NCBI GenBank assembly: GCA_022566515.1
Contig: JADFIT010000009.1
Coordinates: 1 to 42,081 of the forward strand
Source of the DNA: Gemmatimonadota bacterium
GTDB taxonomy: Bacteria; Gemmatimonadota; Gemmatimonadetes; Gemmatimonadales; GWC2-71-9
DNA length: 42,081 bases
Reading direction: 5' to 3'
In this document: positions 9,268 to 17,842 of the stretch, piece after piece
Layout of the letters: each line of letters opens with the position of its first letter
Position numbering within the stretch: the first letter of the stretch is position 1
Program-made: the position numbers and the translations under genes
Notes under the pieces: generated by a model
What the model saw: only the letters and a program-made list of their open reading frames with translations
What the model was told of the DNA's origin: nothing
The model's database searches: none

Positions 9268-10062
9268 TCATAGATCGAGCACGAAATCATTGACTCGGCA
9301 CAACTCCGAGTGAGGGTACAGTGCACCGAGCATGTAGAGGCCCTGAGGTGGTGCGGGAGCGCTGGCCTCTGCATTGCATGTTGCCGCCAGCAGCGTGGAG
9401 ATATCGGTCAAAGGACGTCGTTTTCGCCCCACGTCGACCATCGCTCCAACCATGAACCTCACCATCCGATGCAAGAAACGATCGGCTTCGATCTTGAAAA
9501 TAAACCCTTCTTGCCTCGGTCGCTCCTGCCAGCTGCAGATGGTCACCCCGCAGCGATAGTGGGTTTTCTCCTGCCCTACAGCCGAGAAGGAGCGGAAATC
9601 GTGCTCTCCCAGGAAGAGCTGCGCGGCGGCGGCTAGGAGTTCAGGATCTGCCGCTTCGCCCAGAGCCCATTCGTATGGGCTGCGAAAGGGGGAACGGGCC
9701 CCCGTGTCGCACCCTAGGACAAAACGGTAGCGTCGCGCCGAGGCGTGCTTCCTGGCGTGAAAGCCCGGTGGAGCCACCCCGACCTCGGCGACCCAGATAT
9801 CGCTGGGCGTAACGGAGTTCAGCGCCCGCTGTAGGTCTCTTGGATGCCACGTATCGGGTACTTCGAAGCTCACTACCTGGCCGAGGGCGTGCACGCCGGC
9901 GTCGGTGCGTCCCGCGGCGTTGGTGACCACCCGTCGGTTGACCAGCCGGCCGAATCCCTCCTCCAACACCCCCTGGACCGTGCGGTTCTTCGGCTGGCGT
10001 TGCCAGCCTGCAAAACCGTGCCCCACATATTGGATTATAGCGTAAAACGACCGATCCGACAT
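9268..10062 (-). CDS. truA: tRNA pseudouridine(38-40) synthase
   Basis: TruA isomerises uridines 38 to 40 in the anticodon stem-loop of many tRNAs. The 264-residue protein contains the catalytic Asp54 in NAAGRTDAGVHALGQVVSFE, the hallmark of the family. The N-terminal YVGHGFAGWQRQPKNRTVQG and the FLHRMVRFMVGAMVDVGR stretch near the C-terminus are also typical. The length matches the family (about 250-270). It begins with ATG at 10062, 82 bp downstream of lexA, and leads into the protease and purine genes on the same strand. Confidence 0.96.
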   Translation of the reverse strand: MSDRSFYAIIQYVGHGFAGWQRQPKNRTVQGVLEEGFGRLVNRRVVTNAAGRTDAGVHALGQVVSFEVPDTWHPRDLQRALNSVTPSDIWVAEVGVAPPGFHARKHASARRYRFVLGCDTGARSPFRSPYEWALGEAADPELLAAAAQLFLGEHDFRSFSAVGQEKTHYRCGVTICSWQERPRQEGFIFKIEADRFLHRMVRFMVGAMVDVGRKRRPLTDISTLLAATCNAEASAPAPPQGLYMLGALYPHSELCRVNDFVLDL

Positions 10063-10144
10063 GTGGGATGAAACTACGGATGGACCTCCCTATCCACAAG
10101 CGCCGCAGCGACTTGCGTGCTGCCCAGGCTGCCGTATGGCGGCT

Positions 10145-10753
10145 TCAGTACTTCCGAATGACGCCGACGACGATACCCTGCACGAGCATCTGATCTTCCT
10201 GTACCCGGATGGGTGGGACGTTCTCGTTGGCCGGTTGCAGGCGAATCCAGCCGCCCGGCTCACGGTAGAACTTCTTTACCGTGGCCGAGGTGCCATCGAT
10301 CAATGCGATGACCATTTCGCCGTTCTCAGCGGTATTGCGGCTGTTGACGACGACGAAATCACCATCCTGGATGTGCTCGTCGATCATCGAGTCACCCCGG
10401 ACTCTCAGAACGTAGCTCGATCCTCTTCGAGGGATCAGGTCGTCGGGGACGGCTATGGTCTCCTGGGTGGTGACCGCTTCGATGGGGACGCCTGCCGCAA
10501 CCTGGCCCAGCAGGGGCAGCTCGGTGGCACTCGCGTGCCCGGGTTCTGGCACAATCTCGATAGACCGACTCTCGTTGTGGCTTCTCCGGATGAACCCCTT
10601 TTGCTCCAGATTGGTCAGGTGTTCGTGGACCGTAGCCAGGGAGCTGAACGAGAAATGCTGGGCGATTTCCTCAAAAGACGGCGCATACTGCTTTTCTTCG
10701 ATGTACGCCCCCAAATAATCCAGGATTTCCCGCTGTCGCTTCGTCAAAGGCAT
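10145..10753 (-). CDS. lexA: LexA, SOS regulon repressor
   Basis: LexA represses DNA-damage genes until RecA filaments trigger its self-cleavage. From the ATG at 10753 it is 202 residues, exactly the usual length, and GAGAGGG lies a few bases upstream. The N-terminal winged helix-turn-helix spans about residues 5-65 (SFEEIAQHFSFSSLATVHEH). The cleavage bond is Ala87-Gly88 in LLGQVAAGVPIEAV. Ser122 (RVRGDSMIDEHIQDGDFVVV) and Lys160 (GTSATVKKFYRE) form the catalytic dyad. An ORF extending 87 codons upstream is rejected because it has no family similarity and crosses the promoter region. Operators are likely in its own upstream region, where a perfect palindrome lies at 10821-10836. Confidence 0.97.
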   Translation of the reverse strand: MPLTKRQREILDYLGAYIEEKQYAPSFEEIAQHFSFSSLATVHEHLTNLEQKGFIRRSHNESRSIEIVPEPGHASATELPLLGQVAAGVPIEAVTTQETIAVPDDLIPRRGSSYVLRVRGDSMIDEHIQDGDFVVVNSRNTAENGEMVIALIDGTSATVKKFYREPGGWIRLQPANENVPPIRVQEDQMLVQGIVVGVIRKY

Positions 10754-10787
10754 GATGCCCTCTCTATACCGAAAGTAATCCGAAGAC

Positions 10788-10817
10788 AGTATACACCAAA
10801 CACACCCCGAAACACAA
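10788..10817 (-). promoter_or_regulatory. Candidate lexA promoter
   Basis: On the minus strand a TATACT box (10788-10793, five of six bases of the -10 consensus) is preceded at 18 bp by TTGTGT (10812-10817, three of six bases of the -35). The -10 box ends about 34 bp before the lexA start codon. This is the best sigma-70-like pair in the region, but the -35 is weak. Confidence 0.4.
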
Positions 10818-10820
10818 GAG

Positions 10821-10836
10821 TCACAACCGGTTGTGA
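10821..10836. promoter_or_regulatory. 16-bp perfect palindrome upstream of lexA, candidate operator
   Basis: TCACAACCGGTTGTGA is its own reverse complement. It lies just upstream of the candidate -35 box and 68 bp from the lexA start. Because lexA genes are normally autoregulated, it could be the LexA operator of this lineage. It does not match the E. coli (CTGT-N8-ACAG) or Bacillus (GAAC-N4-GTTC) boxes. It could also serve the divergent gene starting at 11179. Confidence 0.4.
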
Positions 10837-11178
10837 TGGGGATGGGCGGTGTGGCTGGCAGCCAGCGGCTGTTGCTGGGGCAGATTGGGACGGACCGCAC
10901 AGCGGAATGGGGCGCAAAGCTGCAGAATGATAGTCTGGTTCGGTCCGAATCGATCACGGCACCTGGTGTTGAGACGTGACCAACGAGGTATCCGAACACG
11001 GGCGTTCGGCTCAAACGGATGGGGGATGTGCCGCTACGCGGGTTGTGTCATTTAGTGAGCGTTATATTGCACGGCATCTGAAATCGGGAGTCCGCTTGAC
11101 GCAACAGAAATTCAGGGCGTCACGACCGTTCACGGTGGGCCGAGATCCTCGAGTCTTCGAGTCGGGAGGAGGGTGAGC

Positions 11179-12882
11179 GTGTCAGCGCCGCACCAGTCCG
11201 GCGTGGAGCCCCTAGCCGATTACAAGGCCGTTGAAGAGCTGATTCAGGCTTTCGTGAAGGGTTTGCGGGCCATTCAGATCTACCTCCCCAACAACCCCAT
11301 TTACGAGAAGGCGTGCAGCAAGGTTACCAACGCGTTCGAAGCTGTGTGGCGCGCGACGGACGAACTCATCCTGGAGGTGACGGACACGGAGATTCGGTGG
11401 GAGGAAGAGATCGTCTATTCCGAGCCGAACAAATCCGAGAGTGTGGCGTGGACGCTGTATGAAGATGGCGTGCGGTCGGTCACGATGCTCCCGGGAGTGG
11501 AAGAGGGCGAGGTGATCCGGTTTCTTGAAGTGTTGAGCCGGATTCGGAGCTTGCCTCCGGAAGGGGCAGACGATCTCCTCACCCTGCTATGGGAGCAGGA
11601 GTTCGACCGGATTCGCTACGCCACGGTCGAATTGGGCGAGGAAGACGGCAGTGCCATCGAAGGATCGGGTGGTGGTGGTGGTGAGGCAGCTCCCCCGGCG
11701 GAGGAGGTGCGTGCCGAGGTGCGGCGCCAGCTTGCCGGGCCAGCCGAAGAAGAGAAGGCGACCGAATTCATCTCAATGGAGGATGTCGACTCTTCACTCT
11801 ATGAGTTGGAGCCGGATGAAGTTGCGTACCTCAAGCGTGAACTCGCTCGCGAGTACGACCAGGATCTCCGCACCAACGCTCTCGCTATCCTTTGCGATAT
11901 CTTCGAATTCCAGTCGAACGCCGATATCCGGTCGGAAGTGCTCACGATTCTCGGGAGTTTTGTTCCTCACCTTCTTGCGGTGGGCGATTCTGATTCAGTC
12001 GTGTATGTGCTTCGGGAGACACAAGCGATCCGCAAGCGAGTCAAGGATCTCACCGAGGAGCAGGCGACGGCGCTGGACCAACTCCCCGCACGCTTGTCTG
12101 AGCCGGTTGCGTTTGGCCACCTCCTGACCGCACTCGACAAAGGGAGCACTAACGTCAGCGATCAAGAGTTGGAGCGGCTCTTCGGAGGTCTGCGACCTGA
12201 GGTATTCGAGACCGCACTCGAGTGGCTCCCTCAGCTCGCGACCGAGCGGATCAAGGCGCTTCTCGAGGATGCGCTCATCAAGATTGCGATTGCCAATTCG
12301 AAGGTTTTGACTGATGCGCTAGAGTCCCGCAGCAGAGAGGTTGCCCACGTCGCAGTAGGGTTTGCCAAGACGTTAGCTCTTCCCGAAGTGGTGCCGCCTT
12401 TGGGGCGGTTGCTTCAGAGCCCCGATAAAGATTTGCGGGCCGAGGTGGTGGATGTGTTGGAGGTGATCGGCACCTCCGAGGCGATGCAGGAACTCGAAAA
12501 GGCCATAGATGACCCGAATCGGGCTATCCGGCTTGCAGCGATCCGCACGCTGATGGGGCACGGTCACGACGGTGTGGTCGAGAGGATCAAAGCCAAAGTG
12601 ACGGACAAGGAGTTCAGGAGCACCGACCTCACGGAGAAAAAGGCCCTTCTCGAGGCGTACGGAGTGCTTGCTGGATCACCCGGCGTCGAAGTTCTGGCGC
12701 TGATGCTCTTGCCGCGCGGTTTTTTGAGGCGCAAAGAAGACCCTCAGGTGCGCGCGTGTGCGGCAATGGGTTTGGGAAAGATCGGCACGCCGGAGGCCGC
12801 CGCCGTATTGAGGCGAGTTGCCGCAGATAAAGATGCCTTAGTGCGTAACGCGGTGAATCAAGCTCTCCGCGAAGAGGAGTGA
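11179..12882 (+). CDS. HEAT-repeat protein with an N-terminal domain shared with its neighbour
   Basis: This is a 567-residue soluble protein of unknown function. The GTG at 11179 is chosen over the GTG at 11173 because AGGAGG (11167-11172) is six bases from the former and abuts the latter. Residues about 15-125 (for example AFVKGLRAIQIYLPNNPIYE and later MLPGVEEGEVIRFLEVLSRI) form a mixed alpha/beta domain that resembles the N-terminus of the downstream HD-GYP protein. A Gly-rich linker (SGGGGGEAAPP, about 163-173) follows. From about residue 390 to the end there are HEAT-type helical repeats, such as VVPPLGRLLQSPDKDLRAEV and VRACAAMGLGKIGTPEAAAV. HEAT repeats usually bind proteins, so a scaffold or adaptor role for the neighbouring HD-GYP and MCP-like proteins is a reasonable inference. 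No signal peptide or membrane segment is seen. Confidence 0.8.
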   Translation: MSAPHQSGVEPLADYKAVEELIQAFVKGLRAIQIYLPNNPIYEKACSKVTNAFEAVWRATDELILEVTDTEIRWEEEIVYSEPNKSESVAWTLYEDGVRSVTMLPGVEEGEVIRFLEVLSRIRSLPPEGADDLLTLLWEQEFDRIRYATVELGEEDGSAIEGSGGGGGEAAPPAEEVRAEVRRQLAGPAEEEKATEFISMEDVDSSLYELEPDEVAYLKRELAREYDQDLRTNALAILCDIFEFQSNADIRSEVLTILGSFVPHLLAVGDSDSVVYVLRETQAIRKRVKDLTEEQATALDQLPARLSEPVAFGHLLTALDKGSTNVSDQELERLFGGLRPEVFETALEWLPQLATERIKALLEDALIKIAIANSKVLTDALESRSREVAHVAVGFAKTLALPEVVPPLGRLLQSPDKDLRAEVVDVLEVIGTSEAMQELEKAIDDPNRAIRLAAIRTLMGHGHDGVVERIKAKVTDKEFRSTDLTEKKALLEAYGVLAGSPGVEVLALMLLPRGFLRRKEDPQVRACAAMGLGKIGTPEAAAVLRRVAADKDALVRNAVNQALREEE

Positions 12883-12883
12883 G

Positions 12884-14377
12884 ATGAAGGACCGCGGGCG
12901 TTCTCTCGTAGATGCAGTCGAGCGCATCGAGTCGGTACACCGCCAAAAGGGGCGGGCGTTTCTGCTGAACCTCGGCGCGGCGCTACGCAGCTTCAGACTG
13001 TATCCACTCGAAAACGAGCAAGTACAGCGGTCGCTGAACGAGCTGATGGAGTCGGCGCGTGCGCTGCATCAGGTCGATCCGGTTCTGGAGCTGCATGTTG
13101 CCGACGAAGCCGTATTCATAAATAAGACCCGGCTCCGCTTGGCCCTCGATCGCTACGCGGCATTGGGTCACGTCCTGAACACGTTCAAGGACGCGGGGAT
13201 AGGCGCACTTGTCGTAGACGAGGCCGTGAGTGCCAAAGAATGGCAGAGTCTGTTCTCGTTGCTCCTCGATGTGAAGGCTCCCGAACAGGTTTCTGAAGAG
13301 GATATCGACTATCTCGGCGAGCTTCAGGACGGGCTGGCGGAGCGTGGGGTTACCCACATCACTCTGGGTCCGCCCGCCAAAGTAGGTGGAGGGGGAGGTG
13401 AGGAACTCAGCGCCGAAAACCGCGCAATACAGATCGCAAAGCGGACTTACCAGCGGTCTGTCGCAGTCTCAAAAGAGGTCGTGAACGCGGTTCGGATGGG
13501 CCGGGCGGCCAACCAGCGGAAAATCAAGCGAGCAGTCCAGAGTATGGTCGACCAAGTGCTGAACAATGAGATCTCTCTCGTCGGTCTCACCGCCATCCGC
13601 GATTACGACGAGTATACGTTTACCCACTCGGTCAACGTCTGTATCTTCGCGATTGCGATCGGGAAGCGTCTCCACCTGGGGAGGCGACAGCTGTATGACC
13701 TTGGGGTTGCCGCATTGCTGCACGACGTGGGAAAGAGTCGCGTGCCGCTGGAGCTGATACAAAAAGAAGGAGCGCTTACAGAGGAAGAGTGGCGGTTGAT
13801 GCAATCCCACCCTTGGTATGGCGTGCTGGCGCTGTTTCAGATGCAGCAGTCGAGCGATTTGCCCTACCGGGGGATGGTCACGGCGTACGAGCACCACATG
13901 AAGCTAGATTTGACCGGTTACCCTCGGCCTGTTCGCCGACGCAACATCTCGTTTTATTCCAAGATCGTCGCCGTGGCAGATGGGTTCGACGCCGCAACGA
14001 GCCGCCGATCGTATCAGACGCCGATTCAGCCGGATGAGGTGCTCCGCGAAATGTGGCAGAACCGCCGCCGCGGTTACGATCCCGTGTTGGTGAAAGAGCT
14101 GGTCAACCTAGTAGGGATCTATCCGGTGGGCACGTGTTTGATCCTCGATACAAGCGAGGTTGCGATCGTTCAAAGCCGCAACCCGGAACCAGATCTCCTC
14201 AGCCGACCCCTCGTTCGGATTGCCATCTCTGCCGAAGGTGAGATCATGAAACCGACCCCCCTGGTTGATCTGACGGAGAAAGCTGCCGGAGGCCGGTTCA
14301 AGCGATCGATCGTCAAGGTGGCTGATCCGTCAAAGTTCGGTATCACGCCAGGTGACTTTCTCATCGGACAAACCTGA
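12884..14377 (+). CDS. HD-GYP domain protein, possible cyclic-di-GMP phosphodiesterase
   Basis: This is a 497-residue cytoplasmic protein. HD-GYP domains usually hydrolyse cyclic-di-GMP. The core covers about residues 240-400: His248 ([17 protein letters not shown]), His280-Asp281 ([13 protein letters not shown]), His309 ([10 protein letters not shown]), His337-His338 and Gly345-Tyr346-Pro347 ([13 protein letters not shown]), and Asp366 ([13 protein letters not shown]). The metal-binding His and Asp residues are in place, but the usual HHExxDGxGYP reads [11 protein letters not shown], so Glu and the first Gly are lost. That leaves activity uncertain. Residues 25-130 resemble the N-terminal domain of the HEAT protein. 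A Gly-rich linker (about 167-172) separates the halves. The start at 12884 follows a GAGGAG, one base after the upstream stop, so the two genes form one operon. Confidence 0.88.
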   Translation: MKDRGRSLVDAVERIESVHRQKGRAFLLNLGAALRSFRLYPLENEQVQRSLNELMESARALHQVDPVLELHVADEAVFINKTRLRLALDRYAALGHVLNTFKDAGIGALVVDEAVSAKEWQSLFSLLLDVKAPEQVSEEDIDYLGELQDGLAERGVTHITLGPPAKVGGGGGEELSAENRAIQIAKRTYQRSVAVSKEVVNAVRMGRAANQRKIKRAVQSMVDQVLNNEISLVGLTAIRDYDEYTFTHSVNVCIFAIAIGKRLHLGRRQLYDLGVAALLHDVGKSRVPLELIQKEGALTEEEWRLMQSHPWYGVLALFQMQQSSDLPYRGMVTAYEHHMKLDLTGYPRPVRRRNISFYSKIVAVADGFDAATSRRSYQTPIQPDEVLREMWQNRRRGYDPVLVKELVNLVGIYPVGTCLILDTSEVAIVQSRNPEPDLLSRPLVRIAISAEGEIMKPTPLVDLTEKAAGGRFKRSIVKVADPSKFGITPGDFLIGQT

Positions 14378-14381
14378 GGTC

Positions 14382-16487
14382 ATGATACGAGTACGAATCA
14401 CAACGCTGGTCCAGTGGTTTTCCCGGTGCCTGGCGTATGGTGGTCCAACGCTGCTCCTCGTAGCAATGGTGTTGGATACCCGCTGGGTGAGCGAGCTTCC
14501 TGCGATGGCGGTCATGGTGGTTGCCACGCTGGCGTTGCGGGCGATTACGGTGCCGCTGGGCAAGTATTCCTATGCCTCGCCGTCAGGTCTGGTGGCGGTG
14601 AGCGGCTCTTTGTTGGTCGGAGGGGTGCCGACAGCCATGGCGGTGGCGGTGGGCATAGGGGTGGCCGATTGGGTAGTTCAGCGCAAAGGTGGTTGGGCAG
14701 TCCTCGTCAACGCCGGTCGTGAAGTTATCAGCCTGCTCTCGGCGTATGGGTTTCACTCTTTTCTGCTGGACCTGTCGGGTGGCGCTTCCGCTCTCGACTC
14801 TGATGGCTTTCTGGCGAGCGTGGTGTTTGTCGGGGCGTATTTCTTTATATCGCGATCGCTGTTCTACTACAGCCTCCTCATCCGAAAAAAACTGGGTCCC
14901 GGAGAACAACGGATTATTCTGCGCTACGAAATCGTCCATGCAGCGTTGCTGATTTTGGCTTCCGCTCTGGTGATAAGCACGATCGTCGCCTTGCCTATTG
15001 CAGCGTGGCCGTTTGCTGGAGCGTTACTGATCTTCGGCGCCGTCATGGCGAAACAGATCGGGGAAGAGGTCATACAGGCCGAAGAACTGAACAAGCTGCA
15101 CGCCATGGACGCGGTTATTACGGGCACGTCCGGCCTAGAGGAATCGTTCGCACAAATCGAAGATCTGGCCAACCGGACTCTGGATTGGGGCGCCTACCGG
15201 GTGTCCGGCTATCGCGAGGGAACGTTTTCCCACCTGTACCTAGGCAGGATCGGCCGGAGCGACAAAGAGGTGGCTCCTGACGGACTGGAAATACTGCGTT
15301 CCGAAGTCGTCGAGTCGGGTGAATCCATAGTCATTGAAGACACCGGGCGTGATGCACGAACGATGGATTTCCCCAACCACGTTAGGTGCGTTGCCGTGAC
15401 GCCGCTGCGGTTGGGTACCGATATCATCGGCACCTTGGAGCTGGAGCACCACAAGCGTCGGGAGTATCGGCGCATTCAGCTCGCGCTGATTGAGGCGTGC
15501 GCGCAGCGCATCACAGCCGTGGTCCACATCCACGACCTCAGACAGCCACTCGTGGCCACCGTAGCGCGCATCAACGAGGAGGTCGCTCTTCTGAAGCAAG
15601 CCACCGACGCGCTGCGCGAGGCAGCTTCCGGCATGACCCAATTGACGGCGGCTATCGGGGAGGGACTATCGCAGCAAGATCTCGAAGTCGCAGCCGGGTT
15701 TGCGCATACGGAAAAGCTCTCTCGATCGTCGACCGAAGTCGTTGCCGAAGGGGCAGAAGCGGCTACCGTCAGCTCGATGGCGAGCGAGGTGGCCCGCCAG
15801 AGCCGAGAAACCATCGGTGAAGCCATCGAGAAGCTGGTCGACTTGAAAGGGTTCGTAGCGGAGAGTTCGGACAGAGTGGCAGAGTTGGAAAAGGTGACCC
15901 GGAAAATCGTGAGGTTCATCTCCTCGATACGGGAATTGGCTGATCTCACCAATCTGCTTGCACTCAACGCCGGCATCGAAGCGGCGCGGGCAGGCGAACA
16001 CGGAAGAGGGTTCGCGGTCGTGGCCCAGGAAGTAGGAAGACTAGCCGAACAGAGTGCGTCGGCCGCCTCCGAGGCAGCGGAGTTCATAACAGATCTCCAG
16101 GCTCGGCTCGGCGAGGTCGTCCAGCAAATGAGAAGAGGGAACCTTGCAGTAGCCGATGTGGAGGAGGTGAGCACCGAAGGGTTGCGGGCAATGGATTCCA
16201 TTGTACAAGCCACTGCAGAGGCCACCCAGAAGGCCCGGCACATTGCAGAAACGGCAGAAGGACAGCGGGGTGCCTTTGCGGAACTCCGGGAACGAATCAG
16301 CGCCATCGCCGCCATCTCGTCGCGTAACCGCGCCGATGCCACCGACGTGGTCCAAAGGGCGAAAGAGGTGGAGGCTAGACTCGATGAAATGGGACAAGTC
16401 TCTCGCGAACTCGAAGGCGTGGCGTCGATGCTCGCGGATATCACGGGCAAATTTACAGCCACCGAAACGCGGGATATTGCCCTTTGA
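14382..16487 (+). CDS. Membrane protein with GAF and MCP-type signalling domains
   Basis: This is a protein of about 701 residues. The N-terminal 230 residues hold six or seven hydrophobic segments with short loops, for example [17 protein letters not shown] and [16 protein letters not shown], resembling the MASE-type integral sensor modules. A GAF-like domain follows (about 245-395, ending [20 protein letters not shown]). The C-terminal 300 residues are an alpha-helical chemoreceptor signalling domain whose tip reads [20 protein letters not shown] then [10 protein letters not shown]. There is no periplasmic ligand domain and no clear HAMP domain. No CheA, CheW or methylation enzymes lie in the window. 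The ATG at 14382, five bases after the HD-GYP stop, is preferred over a GTG at 14352 that overlaps it. It probably works with the two genes upstream. Confidence 0.85.
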   Translation: MIRVRITTLVQWFSRCLAYGGPTLLLVAMVLDTRWVSELPAMAVMVVATLALRAITVPLGKYSYASPSGLVAVSGSLLVGGVPTAMAVAVGIGVADWVVQRKGGWAVLVNAGREVISLLSAYGFHSFLLDLSGGASALDSDGFLASVVFVGAYFFISRSLFYYSLLIRKKLGPGEQRIILRYEIVHAALLILASALVISTIVALPIAAWPFAGALLIFGAVMAKQIGEEVIQAEELNKLHAMDAVITGTSGLEESFAQIEDLANRTLDWGAYRVSGYREGTFSHLYLGRIGRSDKEVAPDGLEILRSEVVESGESIVIEDTGRDARTMDFPNHVRCVAVTPLRLGTDIIGTLELEHHKRREYRRIQLALIEACAQRITAVVHIHDLRQPLVATVARINEEVALLKQATDALREAASGMTQLTAAIGEGLSQQDLEVAAGFAHTEKLSRSSTEVVAEGAEAATVSSMASEVARQSRETIGEAIEKLVDLKGFVAESSDRVAELEKVTRKIVRFISSIRELADLTNLLALNAGIEAARAGEHGRGFAVVAQEVGRLAEQSASAASEAAEFITDLQARLGEVVQQMRRGNLAVADVEEVSTEGLRAMDSIVQATAEATQKARHIAETAEGQRGAFAELRERISAIAAISSRNRADATDVVQRAKEVEARLDEMGQVSRELEGVASMLADITGKFTATETRDIAL

Positions 16488-16521
16488 CGATGCCGGCCTG
16501 CCCCGCCTACCATTGCTCGCT

Positions 16522-16899
16522 ATGACTCAGGACTGCATTTCGCTCAAAGCGATGCGCTTTCACACCTGTGTGGGCCTGCTCCCGCACGAGGAGCATGTTC
16601 CCCAACCGCTGGAACTCGATCTGACCGTCTGGCTTTCGCTGCGGCACGTGGGTGAGACCGACTCACCCAAAGCACTGCTCGATTACCGTCGGCTCTACCA
16701 GATGGTCGCGGAAACAGTGGGGGCGAGCCCACACAAACTCTTGGAAGCGCTATGCGAGAAGATTGCGGCGCGGGCGTTGGCGATGGAGCCGGTAGAGCGA
16801 GTGCGCATTGCTGCACGCAAGCCGCACGTCCCCATCGAGGGGCCCCTCGACTTTGTCGAAGTGGTCGTCGAGCGCGGCGGGTCGAATGCCATCGACTGA
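16522..16899 (+). CDS. folB: Dihydroneopterin aldolase
   Basis: FolB cleaves dihydroneopterin to 6-hydroxymethyl-dihydropterin and glycolaldehyde in folate synthesis. The 125-residue protein matches the family length (about 120). ISLKAMRFHTCVGLLPHEEH near the N-terminus, the LLDYRRLYQMV segment with the conserved Tyr, and the C-terminal VRIAARKPHVPIEGPLDFVE are all typical. Upstream in-frame codons belong to a longer shadow ORF across the MCP gene; the ATG at 16522 gives the normal length. There is no strong ribosome binding site. Its 3' end overlaps the next gene by 14 bp, and that gene encodes the following step, so the pair is coupled. Confidence 0.93.
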   Translation: MTQDCISLKAMRFHTCVGLLPHEEHVPQPLELDLTVWLSLRHVGETDSPKALLDYRRLYQMVAETVGASPHKLLEALCEKIAARALAMEPVERVRIAARKPHVPIEGPLDFVEVVVERGGSNAID

Positions 16900-17842
16900 G
16901 TTGGTCTTCGTCGCGCTCGGATCGAATCTGGGAGACCGCCGTGCGCACCTCGAAGCCGCGCGGCGCAAGCTCGCGAACCTTCCCAACACTTCCGTGCTTG
17001 CCGAGAGCGCGATAGAGAAAACGAAACCCCTGGGACCGATTCCCCAAGGCAAATATCTCAACCAAATGCTGTTGTTGAGGACGGAGCTTCCTCCCAACGA
17101 GGTGCTCGAAGCCGGACTCGAAGCCGAGATGGAGGCCGGTCGAGTGCGGGCAGAGCGTTGGGGACCCCGCACCTTAGATGTTGATCTCGTCCGGTTCGGC
17201 GACCGGGTCATCCGCGAGCCACACCTCACCGTGCCCCACCCGGAACTTCCCAACCGTCCGTTCTGGTTGCGCGAACTCGCGGAGCTGCTGCTGTCCGTGA
17301 ACGGGCACGGGCTGCCGGAATGGGCACGAGTGGGGGCATCGCGCCGCAACCACATCCGTCGGGTGGCCGCCCTGGTGGAAGCATGGGGCATGGCGATGAG
17401 TCGCGAACCCGACGAGCGGGCGCGATGGGTCCGCGCGGCATTCCTACACGACGCCCTCCGGGATGCTCCCGAAGACGAACTTGCCCGACTGGCAGACCGG
17501 AAATGGGACGTTTCCGGGTTGTACCATGGTCCTGCGGCCGCAAGACTCGCCGAGGAGCACGGCGAAACAGACACCGGAGTCTTGGATGCTGTTCGATACC
17601 ACTCGGTGGGGTACGCACGATGGGATGATGTAGGTCGGATGCTCTATCTGGCTGATTACCTGGAGCCTGGAAGGTCGTTCAAGCGTAAGAAGCGGGCTGC
17701 GCTCGCCGCACGGGTACCTCGAAAACCCCGGGGCGTTCTCGAGCGCGTCGCACGCAAACGTATGACCAAGTCGCAAGAGAACCAAGGTCGAGTCATTCCC
17801 GAAGAAGTCGAGTTTTGGAACCATCTCGTCGGTTCTTCCTAG
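16886..17842 (+). CDS. Fusion of FolK (HPPK) and a YqeK-like HD hydrolase
   Basis: This is a 318-residue protein with two domains. Residues 1 to about 145 are 6-hydroxymethyl-7,8-dihydropterin pyrophosphokinase: FVALGSNLGDRRAHLEAARR at the start, then RWGPRTLDVDLVRFGDRVIR and LTVPHPELPNRPFWLRELAE, the HPPK signature with its catalytic aspartates. Residues from about 150 on form an HD domain: NHIRRVAALVEAWGMAM, RAAFLHDALRD, YHGPAAARLAEEHGETDTGV, AVRYHSVGY and MLYLADYLEPGRSFKRKKR. The last motif is typical of YqeK, a diadenosine tetraphosphate hydrolase normally encoded next to nadD. The C-terminus is long and basic. Here YqeK is joined to FolK, and the LytR_C gene that often follows yqeK is next. 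Whether both activities work, or why they are linked, is unknown. Confidence 0.88.
   Translation: MPSTELVFVALGSNLGDRRAHLEAARRKLANLPNTSVLAESAIEKTKPLGPIPQGKYLNQMLLLRTELPPNEVLEAGLEAEMEAGRVRAERWGPRTLDVDLVRFGDRVIREPHLTVPHPELPNRPFWLRELAELLLSVNGHGLPEWARVGASRRNHIRRVAALVEAWGMAMSREPDERARWVRAAFLHDALRDAPEDELARLADRKWDVSGLYHGPAAARLAEEHGETDTGVLDAVRYHSVGYARWDDVGRMLYLADYLEPGRSFKRKKRAALAARVPRKPRGVLERVARKRMTKSQENQGRVIPEEVEFWNHLVGSS

Larger units (their letters stand above)
10754..11178. other. Divergent intergenic region between lexA and the HEAT-repeat gene
   Basis: This 425-bp region separates two divergent transcription units and has no convincing gene. On the lexA side it holds the promoter and palindrome. 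On the other side a TATATT (11063-11068) could be a -10 box for the plus-strand signalling cluster, but no good -35 accompanies it. An AGGAGG at 11167-11172 is the ribosome binding site that fixes the start of the HEAT gene. Confidence 0.5.

Noticed and set aside
10754-11014. N-terminal extension of lexA to 11014
   Set aside because: It would run through the promoter and palindrome and gives no LexA similarity; the start at 10753 gives the standard 202 residues with a ribosome binding site.
15476-16513. Minus-strand ORF of 345 codons opposite the MCP-like gene
   Set aside because: Ser/Ala-rich translation with no recognisable domain; the plus strand encodes the conserved chemoreceptor tip here.
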